Source of the DNA: Parasitella parasitica
Lineage: Eukaryota > Mucoromycota > Mucoromycetes > Mucorales > Mucoraceae
Direction of reading: 5' to 3'
DNA: 64,000 nt
Assembly: GCA_025201805.1 (NCBI GenBank)
Contig: MU619240.1
Span: 273,571-337,570, forward strand
Part shown: positions 48,132-58,004 of the stretch, in pieces
Position numbering within the stretch: position 1 is the stretch's first letter
Layout: every line of letters starts with the position of its first letter
Translations under genes and position numbers: made by a program
Notes under the pieces: generated by a model
The model's input: only the letters and a program-made list of their open reading frames with translations
The model's database searches: none
Told to the model about the DNA's origin: nothing

Positions 48132-48672
48132 GATAAACAAAAGTATTACGTTACAAACGCGCCGATGCCTGAATTTCTAGCTTTTTGTGCTGTGCTCCTG
48201 GTTGTTTCGGAGTCACCCTGTTTTCGGTTGTTTTACTCGAGTGAATTGAACATTGGGTCTACTAAAGTATCCATGTATTGAACATACGCTCTGGATCTAT
48301 TCCAGCACTCATCAGTTATTGCCTCAAAAGAGTGATTTTAGAATCCCTGTATACTTAAATTGCCTTGTACTGAAGTTCGTAATGCTTGTCCCTTCTTGTA
48401 ATAATTTAATTTTCTGTCAACATTGGGAGGTATCAAAGAAATTGTATCATAATGCACTATATTTGGGCTTATTGTATCGCAAGGAGACGGATCAACGCTC
48501 ATAGTTATACTCCTCCTCCGCTTGATAATTGAAACAGGTGCAGGGGTTTACGACAATGTAAAAGACAAAAAATGGGTTTTTATATTAAAAAGAAAGGAGG
48601 AAAATTATCAGGAGTAGACAGGAAAAAAAAGAAAAGTATAGTATATTTAGCCAAATCCAGGGAGGCAATGGC
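48132..48672. other. Intergenic, no supported gene
   Basis: About 540 bp holding the TFIIIC90 promoter and the 3' end of the upstream minus-strand gene. ORFs here have no recognisable sequence. Confidence 0.45.
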
Positions 48673-49546
48673 TTACTCGTACTGTATGATGAATTTTTCA
48701 TCATATTGCTGTTGCTGCTGCTGCTGTTGCTGCTTCTGCTGGTGGTTCGTATATGGCCAAGCAGAATATATGCTCTGTTTTTCGTCTTTTGAGGAATTTA
48801 CATGAGCGTATAATGGCACAGTGACGAAATCAACAGAAGAGTATCTATTGAATTGCTTGCTTGTGAGTGCGTTATAACGATCATCAAACTCGATAACAAT
48901 AGACTATGATGAATTTGTTAAAGCTGTGCATATGTATACCGTGTACATAGAAACTTACATAAATTGTCTTCATGTTGGAATTATTAGCTATATTGATTTG
49001 CTTTGTAACATCATTGAGATCGGACCCGTTTTTACTGAAGCGATAATTGATGCCTCGAATGTTTTCTGTTGCATTGATACGATTGCAAATAGTAAGAATA
49101 CCAAGCTCAAACTTGAAATATATATATGCATATTATTTAGTAGAACTTCTTTGTGTAATCAATTATTTTTTCTCACTCTTTGACGCAAGACTCGATGTCT
49201 CCAAATAAAAAGCAGAGTAGTAAGCAGCATGAAGAATGGCAGAATGACTAACCCATATGAACTTTTGGTATATAGCCACAATAAATAGTTTCCAATGATA
49301 GCAGCCATCCAGAGAACCCAAATCAGCACAAACCAAACGTATCTGTTGCCTGGAGGAGGATTCTTACGAATTGACTGATTCAACAGATTAAAAGTGGAGC
49401 AGAAGTCTTCCACTGATAACTATATATTAATGAGTTGATTAGCATCTATATGACAATATTATTGGTATACTTACATATCCTTGAAGATCAAAAGTGTACT
49501 GATCGTCAAATTTCTTGTTTATGAGCGCGAAACGGGCTGATTTCAT
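48673..49546 (-). CDS. Small two-pass membrane protein with polyQ tail, Golgin-A7/Erf4-like
   Basis: Four exons (49546-49475, 49419-49177, 49111-48959, 48903-48673) join in frame to give 232 residues. Residues of about 1-40 (RFALINKKFDDQYTFDLQG, then LSVEDFCSTFNLLNQSI) and the region after the membrane segments (FELGILTICNRINA, then YSIVIEFDDRY) resemble the order of blocks in the Golgin-A7/Erf4 domain, the partner of DHHC palmitoyltransferases. Two hydrophobic stretches (YVWFVLIWVLWMAAIIGNYL and the following FFMLLTTLLFIW region) would cross or embed in a membrane. The C terminus has nine consecutive glutamines. The gene model is solid because all four exons keep frame; the family assignment is tentative and is by pattern only. 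Confidence 0.6.
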
Positions 49547-49916
49547 ATTATAAAAAAAAAACGAAAGGAATGATAATGCTGAATGAGTGTAATGGGAGTT
49601 TCGTAATGTGTACAATTAAAAAAGCACTTGATGATAAAAGTGGAAAGAAAATACTTGAGTTAAATGCAAACCTCTCAATTCTAATATATAGCTGTATATA
49701 AAGGAAAAAAAAAAATGGTGCCCATCATTTTGCCTTTTAGCGACTAAAAAGGGAGCAAAGAAATATAATATAAAAAAGTATCTAAACAATGTTGTATCAA
49801 GTATAAAAGCGATCGATAAATTTTTAGGAGAAACGCAATGAATTTTCTAGCAGGAATTATCCTGAATTTTATTTAAACATGTTGTATAGCATGTACTCAT
49901 ACACAATTAAAAACAC
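49547..49916. other. Intergenic, no supported gene
   Basis: About 370 bp of AT-rich DNA with two A-runs; it contains the promoter of the small membrane protein and the 3' end of the DUF1479 gene. Confidence 0.5.
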
Positions 49917-51583
49917 TTAGGCAAATCCAAGGATCCTATTGTGAAGATTCAAAGCTTTCTTCTGACCTTCGGTAGCATCAGAGGAAAGCACTGGGTAGGG
50001 GATTAAGCCCATGTTCAACTTTTCAGCGTCATTTGTAGTGCTTGGTTTAACTCTGTCGTGGAACGTTTCTTCAAAGTGGTTACCAGGAAAATCAGGAGGA
50101 GTCCTATATTGATTAAAGGCAATAAATAAAACGATAAAGTATATGCATATATTAAAATATACACGCTATACTCACAGGCCTTTTTCAAACGCATCTCTTT
50201 GTATTTTGACATATTCTGAATTGATACGACAAAGAGGTACAGAAGGAATGTAAAGAACAGAAGAATCAACCTTGGAGTCATTTTTTCGCTCTACTGAATG
50301 CACTTGGTCACAGTGCCAAAATACACAATCACCGGGCTTGACATCAGGCATAGAAACCATAGTATCAATGATATGTGGATAATCAGTCTTCCCGATACTT
50401 TGACATAAACCAGGTAAGGCACCAAGATAATCGCTGTTGAGGCATTTTTTTTAGCAATTACTTTTAAAGTTTCTATATTTCATCTCACTTCTTATCAATG
50501 TACTCTTCAATCAAAGGCTTCATCAAGAAATAGGCAACAGATTGCCGTAAAAGAGGACAAACACGAAGAGTTCCGGCGCCAGTCTTGATGTCAGACATAG
50601 CAATCCAGCCTTGGAAGTTTCTAAAGACTGAGCAGCCACCAGGAGAATTATAATAGTCCATACGTGCTTCGACACGATGTGTAGCATCGAATGAGTCATG
50701 TTTCTATATGAAATCGGTGCTTTAGTAAATCTAACAATCTGAAATGCTACGCCATTTACCTCCCACTCGCCATTAAAGATATTCGTGTAACATTTACGAT
50801 ATTCAGGGTCTTGCCAGCCTAATGTTAAACTTGGTTATCTTTCCATGTAATGCAGTAAAATATTAAATTTATATTACGTTCAATAGAGCCACTGTCAACA
50901 TGTTCCTGTAAAGCAAAGCTATCATCCCCGGGGTTTCGAAGACGAAGACGATCACAATAACCCAAGTTCTTGGTCAAGTCAATGACAGTATTATCCTCAG
51001 TATGCCAAAGTTGATTCAAAGCCAAAGTAGCAGCTTCAAAGCGGGGATGGCTTCTAGCAGCTACTTGTGAATGAGACCAATATACCTCCCACACCTGGGG
51101 ATCGTTCTTGGGAGATCCTGCAATCTGGCCAGCATGATTCTCGATATAAGACTTGATCTGCTCCTTGTAACCACGAGCTTCTTGTTCAGGAATAACGTTT
51201 TTGATAACGACGCAGCCTCGGCGGCGGATCTCAGCTTCTATCTTGGGAGGGAAACAGCCATTGTTGGCTTGAATTTCCTGAAAATCAACCTGAGGAACAA
51301 CAGATGAGCCCTTCCTCTTGATCTCGAGTGTCTCTTTTTCGAACGATTTCAAAAGTGTTTGGTAAGCCCTGTTGAGAATAGATGGGTCTTTGGGTGCAAT
51401 CTCTTTCTTCAATTTAAGAAGGCTGAGATCAAGTTGTGTTTCTTTGCCACCTAAATGGGAAAAGACAGAGCTAATGTCACCTTTTGGCTTGATAGATTGT
51501 GGCTGGGAGCTCAAGGCCATCATTGTGCGAATATCCAATTGATGAAAAGAAAGACGATACTTTGATAAATCAATCGAAAACAT
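49917..51583 (-). CDS. DUF1479 family protein, putative Fe(II)/2-oxoglutarate oxygenase
   Basis: A multi-exon minus-strand gene ending at TAA 49917. The first exon encodes GDISSVFSHLGG, CFPPKIEAEIRRRGCVVIKN and VIPEQEARGYKEQIKSYIEN, then QEHVDSGSIER, in which H and D would be iron ligands. Later exons carry GWIAMSDIKTGAGTLRVCPL, KPGDCVFWHCDQVHSVE (distal histidine) and SVLYIPSVPLCRINSEYV. These match DUF1479, a family shared by fungi and bacteria (YbiU-like) with a double-stranded beta-helix fold and no established substrate. The first ATG is 51583, but an ACTATAAATA tract lies at 51600-51591 just before it, so ATG 51523 (MMALSS) may be the true start. Confidence 0.86.
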
Positions 51584-51997
51584 GCCCCTCTATTTATAGT
51601 TGCTTTACATTCTAGGTATTGGAGGTTAAGCTTGTTGTTTTTTCAATATCAGCGGACCGACAGAGGGCCACGGAAAAATGGCCTTGATCTTAATTGAGCA
51701 AAGGATCAGGAAGAAAAAGGCTCCGGGCAAAATTTTCTTGGGAATCAATGGTTTGGGCCTTTCATGTCGGATGAACTTACTTTGACTATAAAAATCACTT
51801 GTGCAATAATTAAATCATAGGTTCTACCCTATTTGTATGTGGATATTCGGTTGACTTGTGAGATGATCGTCTGCATTGAAAATCCCATCATTGTGTGCAC
51901 TAAGAAAAATTGCCCTCTTGCCCTCTTGCCCCTCAATAAGATAAATGTAGCATAAAAAAAAAAATACATCCAGTGAAATATTTATTCTAGGACTCTA
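51584..51997. other. Promoter region of the DUF1479 gene up to the transposon border
   Basis: About 410 bp. It ends at a TA dinucleotide (51996-51997) directly followed by CAGTC, the presumed IS630/Tc1-like terminus. Confidence 0.5.
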
Positions 51998-53130
51998 CAG
52001 TCAACGAAAAAAGGTTGGCCCAATAAAAAAAATAATTGGTCAGCTTGAAATGAAAATGGGCCACCGATTTTGAAAATGGGTCACTAAGACAAAAATGGGT
52101 CACTGCTTTGAAAATGGATCATTTAATACGAAAATGGGTCACCAATAAAGAAATTTAATGCATGCTTTTTATTTTGCCTCTTATAATCCTTTTTCACAAT
52201 TCAAGCATCTCTGCCAGAACGTCAAAGAATGCTTTATCCAATTCTTGCAGTCTTCTCTGCTGATGTAAAATGATGCATTGCGAATACGATCAGAGATTTT
52301 TTCATTCTGCCTGACAGAAGAGGGATCGTTATTTACAACAGTCTTCAGCTTGGACCAAAACTCTTCGATTGGATTCAAAAAAAGGAGAAAAAAGAGGCAA
52401 AAAGAGAAGTTTATAGCCACGTTGACCAAGCCAATATTCAATAAGTGCAGCCTTGTGAATTGGATGCATTGTCAAGAACTAGATATTTGTAGCTCATGTT
52501 AGCCGTATCAAGTGTATTCAAGGAAGTCATTGCTGGTAGTACCCTTTTTCTTGAGGGCCTGAGATTTCTCACCAGTTCGAGTTCGCTTTCCACTCCTAGC
52601 ACCAAGTAAAACTTCTTTTCTGGATAATGTGATTAAACCACTTTTTACAAATAGCACCCAAGATGCTGACATTTGCTCCCTTCGTTTGAACATCAATTTT
52701 GCAAGGTGTTCCAGCCTCAGACCATCCATATGAGCGATGCATACTCCTATTAAATCCAGCTTCATCCAAGAACACGCATTTCATTCATAAAATCTATGTT
52801 CTGGCTAACCCAGTATGCTACCGCATCTCGTCTTTTGGCAACAGTCTCATCCGTGTTCCTGCCATAATATCTAGGAATGATACGCTTGTAGGTTAGGCGA
52901 CACTTCTTCTTCTTCATATGATTTTCCACTGATCTAAGGGTGATCTGTATATCTCTAAATTCTTTTGACAGGTTGTCTGTAACAGCTTCGACTGTCAATG
53001 TTGGCTCATTAGCCAGCAGCTCAAAGATAAATACAGTATGTTCGTCTTTGAGTATTGCTGGTCGTCCCTTTCCTACTTTGGTTGCGATAGAATCAGGGAA
53101 TCCCTTTTCAACTATTTCGCTTGTCATTTG
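51998..53130 (-). mobile_element. IS630/Tc1-like DNA transposon, left copy (runs into gap)
   Basis: The outer end is TA followed by CAGTCAACG. A long terminal region (51998-about 52156) contains four AAAATGG(G/A)TCA(C/T) repeats plus related AAAATGGGCCAC. The transposase frame then reads on the minus strand into the gap at 53131, so the transposase-5' end of the element is not visible. The same terminal region occurs at the transposase-5' end of the right copy (59342-59459), as expected for inverted termini. Confidence 0.8.
52184..53127 (-). pseudogene. IS630/Tc1-like DDE transposase, frameshifted (left copy)
   Basis: Pieces in several frames follow the order of an IS630-type transposase: GKGRPAILKDEHTVFIFELL (linker after the HTH), VFLDEAGFNRSMHRSYGWSE (first catalytic D), then a DDE core with LVLDNAS and LNPIEEFWSKLK (third acidic residue E). 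Frame changes occur near the VFLDEAGF start, before RSGKRTRTGEK, at LVLDNAS and just before LNPIEEF. All are shared with the right copy. It therefore probably cannot make a whole protein. Confidence 0.8.
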
Positions 53131-53875
53131 NNNNNNNNNNNNNNNNNNNNNNNNNNNNNNNNNNNNNNNNNNNNNNNNNNNNNNNNNNNNNNNNNNNNNN
53201 NNNNNNNNNNNNNNNNNNNNNNNNNNNNNNNNNNNNNNNNNNNNNNNNNNNNNNNNNNNNNNNNNNNNNNNNNNNNNNNNNNNNNNNNNNNNNNNNNNNN
53301 NNNNNNNNNNNNNNNNNNNNNNNNNNNNNNNNNNNNNNNNNNNNNNNNNNNNNNNNNNNNNNNNNNNNNNNNNNNNNNNNNNNNNNNNNNNNNNNNNNNN
53401 NNNNNNNNNNNNNNNNNNNNNNNNNNNNNNNNNNNNNNNNNNNNNNNNNNNNNNNNNNNNNNNNNNNNNNNNNNNNNNNNNNNNNNNNNNNNNNNNNNNN
53501 NNNNNNNNNNNNNNNNNNNNNNNNNNNNNNNNNNNNNNNNNNNNNNNNNNNNNNNNNNNNNNNNNNNNNNNNNNNNNNNNNNNNNNNNNNNNNNNNNNNN
53601 NNNNNNNNNNNNNNNNNNNNNNNNNNNNNNNNNNNNNNNNNNNNNNNNNNNNNNNNNNNNNNNNNNNNNNNNNNNNNNNNNNNNNNNNNNNNNNNNNNNN
53701 NNNNNNNNNNNNNNNNNNNNNNNNNNNNNNNNNNNNNNNNNNNNNNNNNNNNNNNNNNNNNNNNNNNNNNNNNNNNNNNNNNNNNNNNNNNNNNNNNNNN
53801 NNNNNNNNNNNNNNNNNNNNNNNNNNNNNNNNNNNNNNNNNNNNNNNNNNNNNNNNNNNNNNNNNNNNNNNNNNN
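53131..53875. other. Assembly gap (745 N)
   Basis: By mirror comparison with the right arm (59245-59831, about 585 bp), it should contain the transposase N terminus, the second IS630 terminus and the outer part of the 53.9-kb inverted repeat. Confidence 0.9.
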
Positions 53876-54010
53876 TAAGACTAACTTGTGCTTTCGACTA
53901 GACCGTAGTCAAATTCAACGTCGCGATCTCATTGCAAATTTACAGCGTCAAGATATGGCTTTGTTACGTTGCAGTGGAATTTAAACGTTACGGTTTTGTT
54001 ACGGTTTTGT
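53876..54010 (+). repeat. Left terminal inverted repeat of the 5.4-kb element
   Basis: Matches the reverse complement of 59091-59245 with two visible substitutions (GACTAG/GATTAG and TTGCAGTGG/TTACAGTGG). It may extend left into the gap. Confidence 0.85.
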
Positions 54011-54386
54011 TACGGTTACGTTACGGTTACGTTACGGTTACGTTACGATTACGTTACGGATTTGTTACGGCTTTGGTACGGTTTTGTTACGGTTACGTTC
54101 GGTTTTGTTACGGTTACGTTACGGTTACGTTACGGTTACGTTACGACTTTGTTACGGTTTTGTTACTGTTACGTTACGGCTTTGTTACGGTTTTGTTACG
54201 GTTACGTTCGGTTTTGTTACTGTTACGTTACGGTTACGTTACGGTTTTGTTACGGTTACGTTACGGTTTTGTTACTGTTACGTTACGGCTTTGTTACGGT
54301 TTTGTTACGGTTACGTTACTGTTACGTTACTGTTACGTTACGGATTTGTTACGGTTTTGTTACGGTTACGTTACGGTTTTGTTGCG
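53987..54386 (+). repeat. 11-bp satellite, GTTACGGTTTT / GTTACGGTTAC, 36 units
   Basis: I count 36 units: 34 of 11 bp and two of 10 bp (GTTCGGTTTT), followed by a partial GTTGCG, exactly 400 bp in total. Variants include GTTACGGCTTT, GTTACGGATTT and GTTACTGTTAC. Units 8-11 and 18-21 match almost in step, and 28-30 partly, suggesting a higher-order period of 10 units (about 109 bp). Only about four units are present at the right inverted repeat. Confidence 0.92.
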
Positions 54387-54484
54387 TTACAACCAAATCA
54401 TGTTATTTTCTCCGGAACTAATTTCCCCTAAAAAAAAAAAGTTATTTTCTAATTAAAGTTTTATTTATTTCTCTTCTTTTTGTA

Positions 54485-55093
54485 ATGTCTAGCCACCAAT
54501 TTTCCTCTAACGACTACTTGAACAATGAGCAGGTTTGCAAGATACTCTCTGAAGATCAAAATATCATCGACATCATAACGGAGAATTTATTGAATGTGTA
54601 TGAAAATACATACATGTGTGATTCATTCGAAATTCTCGGGAATGGAGTAAGAATCACATATAAACCACGTTTAGTAAATCATTCTGCTTTGCCTCCTATC
54701 ATCTTAAATTTTCAGCCATATATTAATCAAGATGCAATGACAAATGCCATTGATCGATGTTACCAAGTTCAGGTACAAAAAAATCAACTTCCGTTGATAT
54801 TATTCATTTGTTCTGAAAGACTCTCGGATCCAATTTTGGACTTGTTTGTACCTTTACAAGGCAATTCGTACTTGTATTATTTACCAGACACTTTCTGGTC
54901 ACAGAAATGTCTATTAATATCTGAACACTCTTTCAAACGAAATATCGGTGACGACAAAAATATTAATGGACTTGCCGTTCTAGCAATGTTTCTTCTCCAA
55001 GAAAATCAGGCAATAGCAAAGATTGGGAAATCGAAAGACACTGCCACTCAGGAACTGTACATTAAATGCAAAAATATTTTTTATTTTGATTAA
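54485..55093 (+). CDS. PD-(D/E)XK-like protein, catalytically degenerate paralogue
   Basis: A 202-residue intact ORF. Aligned by eye with the 335-residue protein at the other end of the element, it keeps the same order: a helix before NVYENTYMCDSFEI, the core strand VRITYKPRL, then PPIILNFQPYINQDAM, a helix, LPLILFICSERLSDP and the LISEHSF region. The predicted catalytic positions are replaced: D63 of the partner corresponds to R56 here, and E81 to N75, while Q83 corresponds to Q77. It also lacks the partner's long C-terminal region. The likely role is a non-catalytic partner or DNA-binding subunit, or a decayed copy. The ATG follows an AT-rich leader immediately after the satellite. Confidence 0.6.
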   Translation: MSSHQFSSNDYLNNEQVCKILSEDQNIIDIITENLLNVYENTYMCDSFEILGNGVRITYKPRLVNHSALPPIILNFQPYINQDAMTNAIDRCYQVQVQKNQLPLILFICSERLSDPILDLFVPLQGNSYLYYLPDTFWSQKCLLISEHSFKRNIGDDKNINGLAVLAMFLLQENQAIAKIGKSKDTATQELYIKCKNIFYFD

Positions 55094-55211
55094 TCTCCTT
55101 GTTAAATATTAACAGGGATGACAGTATTTATAAAATAAAATAAAAAAATGAAAAATAAAAACAAAGACTTTAAAAAAAAACAATTATATAACCAGGTTAA
55201 ATTGTCATGTA
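55094..55211. other. AT-rich spacer
   Basis: About 120 bp containing A-runs and an in-frame TAA just before the helicase frame opens. Confidence 0.5.
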
Positions 55212-57438
55212 AAAGTGTTTTCTAAAGTACATCAACTTTTGCGAGCATTATACTTTTCACAAGACTTCAAGACAGCGCTTTTGGAAACCAAGACAGAGTG
55301 GCTTTGGAGGTACTATTGGCCGTATGTATACCGTTTCGCCAAGAGATATTGAAAAATACCATTTTCGGCTCTTACTCTTGCATGTTCCTGGAGCTAAGTC
55401 GTTTACAGATCTTCGCATCATTAATGGTCAGTTGCATCCCACTTTTCAAGCTGCCGCACGCGCTCTAGGACTTTTGGCAGATGATACTGAATGGTCTGCA
55501 GCTATGACTGAGGCGTCTTTGTCGCAAACTCCAGCTTCTTTGAGAAAGCTATTCTGCATTCTGATCGCATTCAGTAGTGTAACTGATCCATATCAATTAT
55601 GGTTGGATCATAAAGAAAGTATGGCTGAGGATTACCTCTTTGCGTATCAACGAGATCCAAGAAATGTGCATGAGCTTCGCTTCGAAATTTCTATTGAAAT
55701 GTATGAGCACTGTCTCTTGGACTTAAATGATATCTTGGCAGACCATTGTTAAGATTTGAAGTCAATGGAAGGGTTCAGCAGCGTATTTACCAATACTGAT
55801 ACCCGAACCGATAGAAGCACAAACCACTCCAACACTAATGAGAGAATGCATAGTCTGCTGTATGCTGAATCATTAGATGCATCTGATCCTGATCTTTTGT
55901 CTTTCAATGAAAGCCAAGCTTTAGTTTATGATGCTATTAAAGCATCTGCTTTTCTCGAAAATCCCCAAGGATCCCGCATTTTCTTCGTTGATGGTCCAGG
56001 TGGTACTGGTAAGACATCTGTGTTTAATGCACTCCTTGATCGTGTCAGACGAGAAGGTGATATTGCAATTGCTGTGGCATCAAGTGGAACTGCTGCATTA
56101 TTGCTCAAAGGCGGACGTACTGCTCACTCTACCTTCAAGATACCTTTAGAAGTAGGCAATACTAGCATGTGCGACATTTCGCCCCGCTCTAATATAGCAT
56201 CATTTATCCAAAGAGCAAAAATTATTGTTTGGGATGAATGTTCAATGATTAGCAAGGACTTGATAGCAACAGGTGATGGCTAATTTCGTGATATAATGAA
56301 TGCCGATCTCCCTTTTGGTGGCCTTCTCATGGTTTTTGGTGGAGATTTTCGTCAGATTTTGCCGATAATCCGTGGTGCCAGCAGATCGGTTATTGTCGGC
56401 CAGTGCTTGAACAAAGCATGCTTTTGGCCATTGGTGGTCTCAATGAAATTGCGCACAAACATGAGAGTTCAACAGGCTCTTCAAACTGACAATCCAGGTC
56501 TTGCCAATGAACTTCAACAGTTCGCTGATTATCTACTTCAGGTTGGTCAAGGTACTGTTCCTACAATTACTCTGCCCAGAGACATACCTACAGATTTTAT
56601 CCAAATTCCTGAGGAGATACTCATATCTGGAGATAAATTGATTAATTTGATAAGAAGCATATTCTTTGATATTGCGACTGCGGCCAACAGTCTTGATTAC
56701 TTTGCTGGGAGGGCTATCTTGGCTGCAAAAAACAGAGATGTCAAGGTGATAAACGATATACTCTTGGAGTGCATTGAAGGGCGCAAAATGTCGTACATCA
56801 GTAGTAATCAAGCCTGCGAAGATGAATCTCAATTGACAATGCCGGTTGAGATGCTTAACACCATCGAAAATGGGTCTTTGCCTCCTCATATTCTTGATTT
56901 GAAAATTGGTGCTCCAATTATGGCAATCAGAAATATTGATCCTGCGGCTGGCATCTGTAATGGTATGAGAAGATTAATCGTCAATTCACTCATGACGAAT
57001 GTCATCGAAGCAATCATTGCTACTAGGCCCAATGCTGGCAACATTGTCCTTATCCCTAAAATCAAATTCATCTCTCTTGCCACTGAAGGCCTCTCACCTT
57101 TTGATTTTCAACGAATCCAGTTTCCCGTAAGACTGGTGGTATTTGCGATGACCATCAACAAGTCGCAAGGGCAAACGCTAAATTCTGTTGGTTTGTACCT
57201 GCCAGGCCATTTATTTGGTCATGGTCAACTGTATGTCGCATTATCACGTGTGAGGACGCCAACTTCTGTCAAAGTAATGATCTCTGATGATATATCCCGA
57301 ATAGACAATCATACTGGGTCATATACTCACAATATCGTTTATCAAGAAGTTTTCTACAATGGTAAAACAGGCCTGCGGCAGCACGAGCTGTACACCACTT
57401 TAGTGAAGGGTAAATTTACCGTAGCGAAGCGAAGGTGA
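55212..57438 (+). pseudogene. Helitron-type PIF1 helicase, 5'-truncated, two in-frame stops
   Basis: One frame stays in phase from 55212 to 57438 but is cut by TAA at 55750-55752 and 56281-56283. The upstream piece has RFWKPRQSGFGGTIGRMYTV and RLLLLHVPGAKSFTDLR, the region that joins the Rep and helicase parts in Helitron proteins. Next come Walker A (FVDGPGGTGKTSVFNALL), Walker B (AKIIVWDECSMISKDL), FRDIMNADLPFGG, VFGGDFRQILP, and the C-terminal MTINKSQGQTLNSVG and LYVALSRVRT. The rolling-circle Rep domain is absent. Both stops could come from a single-base change. It may be a Helitron fragment inserted in the element, or a helicase gene of the element itself. Confidence 0.85.
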
Positions 57439-57473
57439 AAATTTAACCGAACGTGGCGGTGTGATACAGCTCG
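57384..57473. repeat. Inverted repeat at the helicase 3' end
   Basis: CGAGCTGTA (57384-57392) and TACAGCTCG (57465-57473) are exact reverse complements. Between them lies the palindrome GGTAAATTTACC (57409-57420). The position spanning the helicase stop fits a Helitron 3' hairpin, but no CTRR end was found. Confidence 0.5.
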
Positions 57474-58004
57474 TTAATGGTAAAGATGTTAAACTTGACT
57501 ACTCAGATAACGTCTGTTATAATAGTTATTATATATGTAAAAGACCCCTGTATCAACGATGCTAAAATGAAGTTATTATAGATGTGTTTAGAATGAAACT
57601 AAATATAGATCATGAATCAGATCTATAATCTAGCTTTCTAAGCACTGTGAATACAACATCCCTTCATTAACTGCAACTTGTTTCAGTGAATATGGTAACA
57701 ATGTTTTTTATCTTATCTTTTTAATTGAAAGAACTTATTTGAAAATAAAAGCACAATCAAAGAACTCTAAAGTTTGGTGAAAACCATTCATAGTAGCAGA
57801 TAATTTTAATGTTTCTTACAGTTCACATCCCAGGTACGAAATATGAACAAATAATACAAGTAAAGAACAAAAGGATTTTTTTTTTGCGTGAATTTTGTTG
57901 AATGATAAATACGGTGTTATTAAATAAGGAATTGCTATAGGTATCGAGTTTATGACAAACATATTCATAATTATAGTGGATACGATGGTTAAAAAAGACA
58001 CATT
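57474..58004. other. Spacer between the helicase and the right-hand PD-(D/E)XK gene
   Basis: About 530 bp of AT-rich DNA; nothing recognised. It is the convergent 3' side of both genes. Confidence 0.5.

Noticed and set aside
53932-54456. Three overlapping ORFs rich in R, Y, V, T and L
   Set aside because: They are translations of the 11-bp satellite in three frames; the unit lacks stop codons, so long open frames arise automatically.
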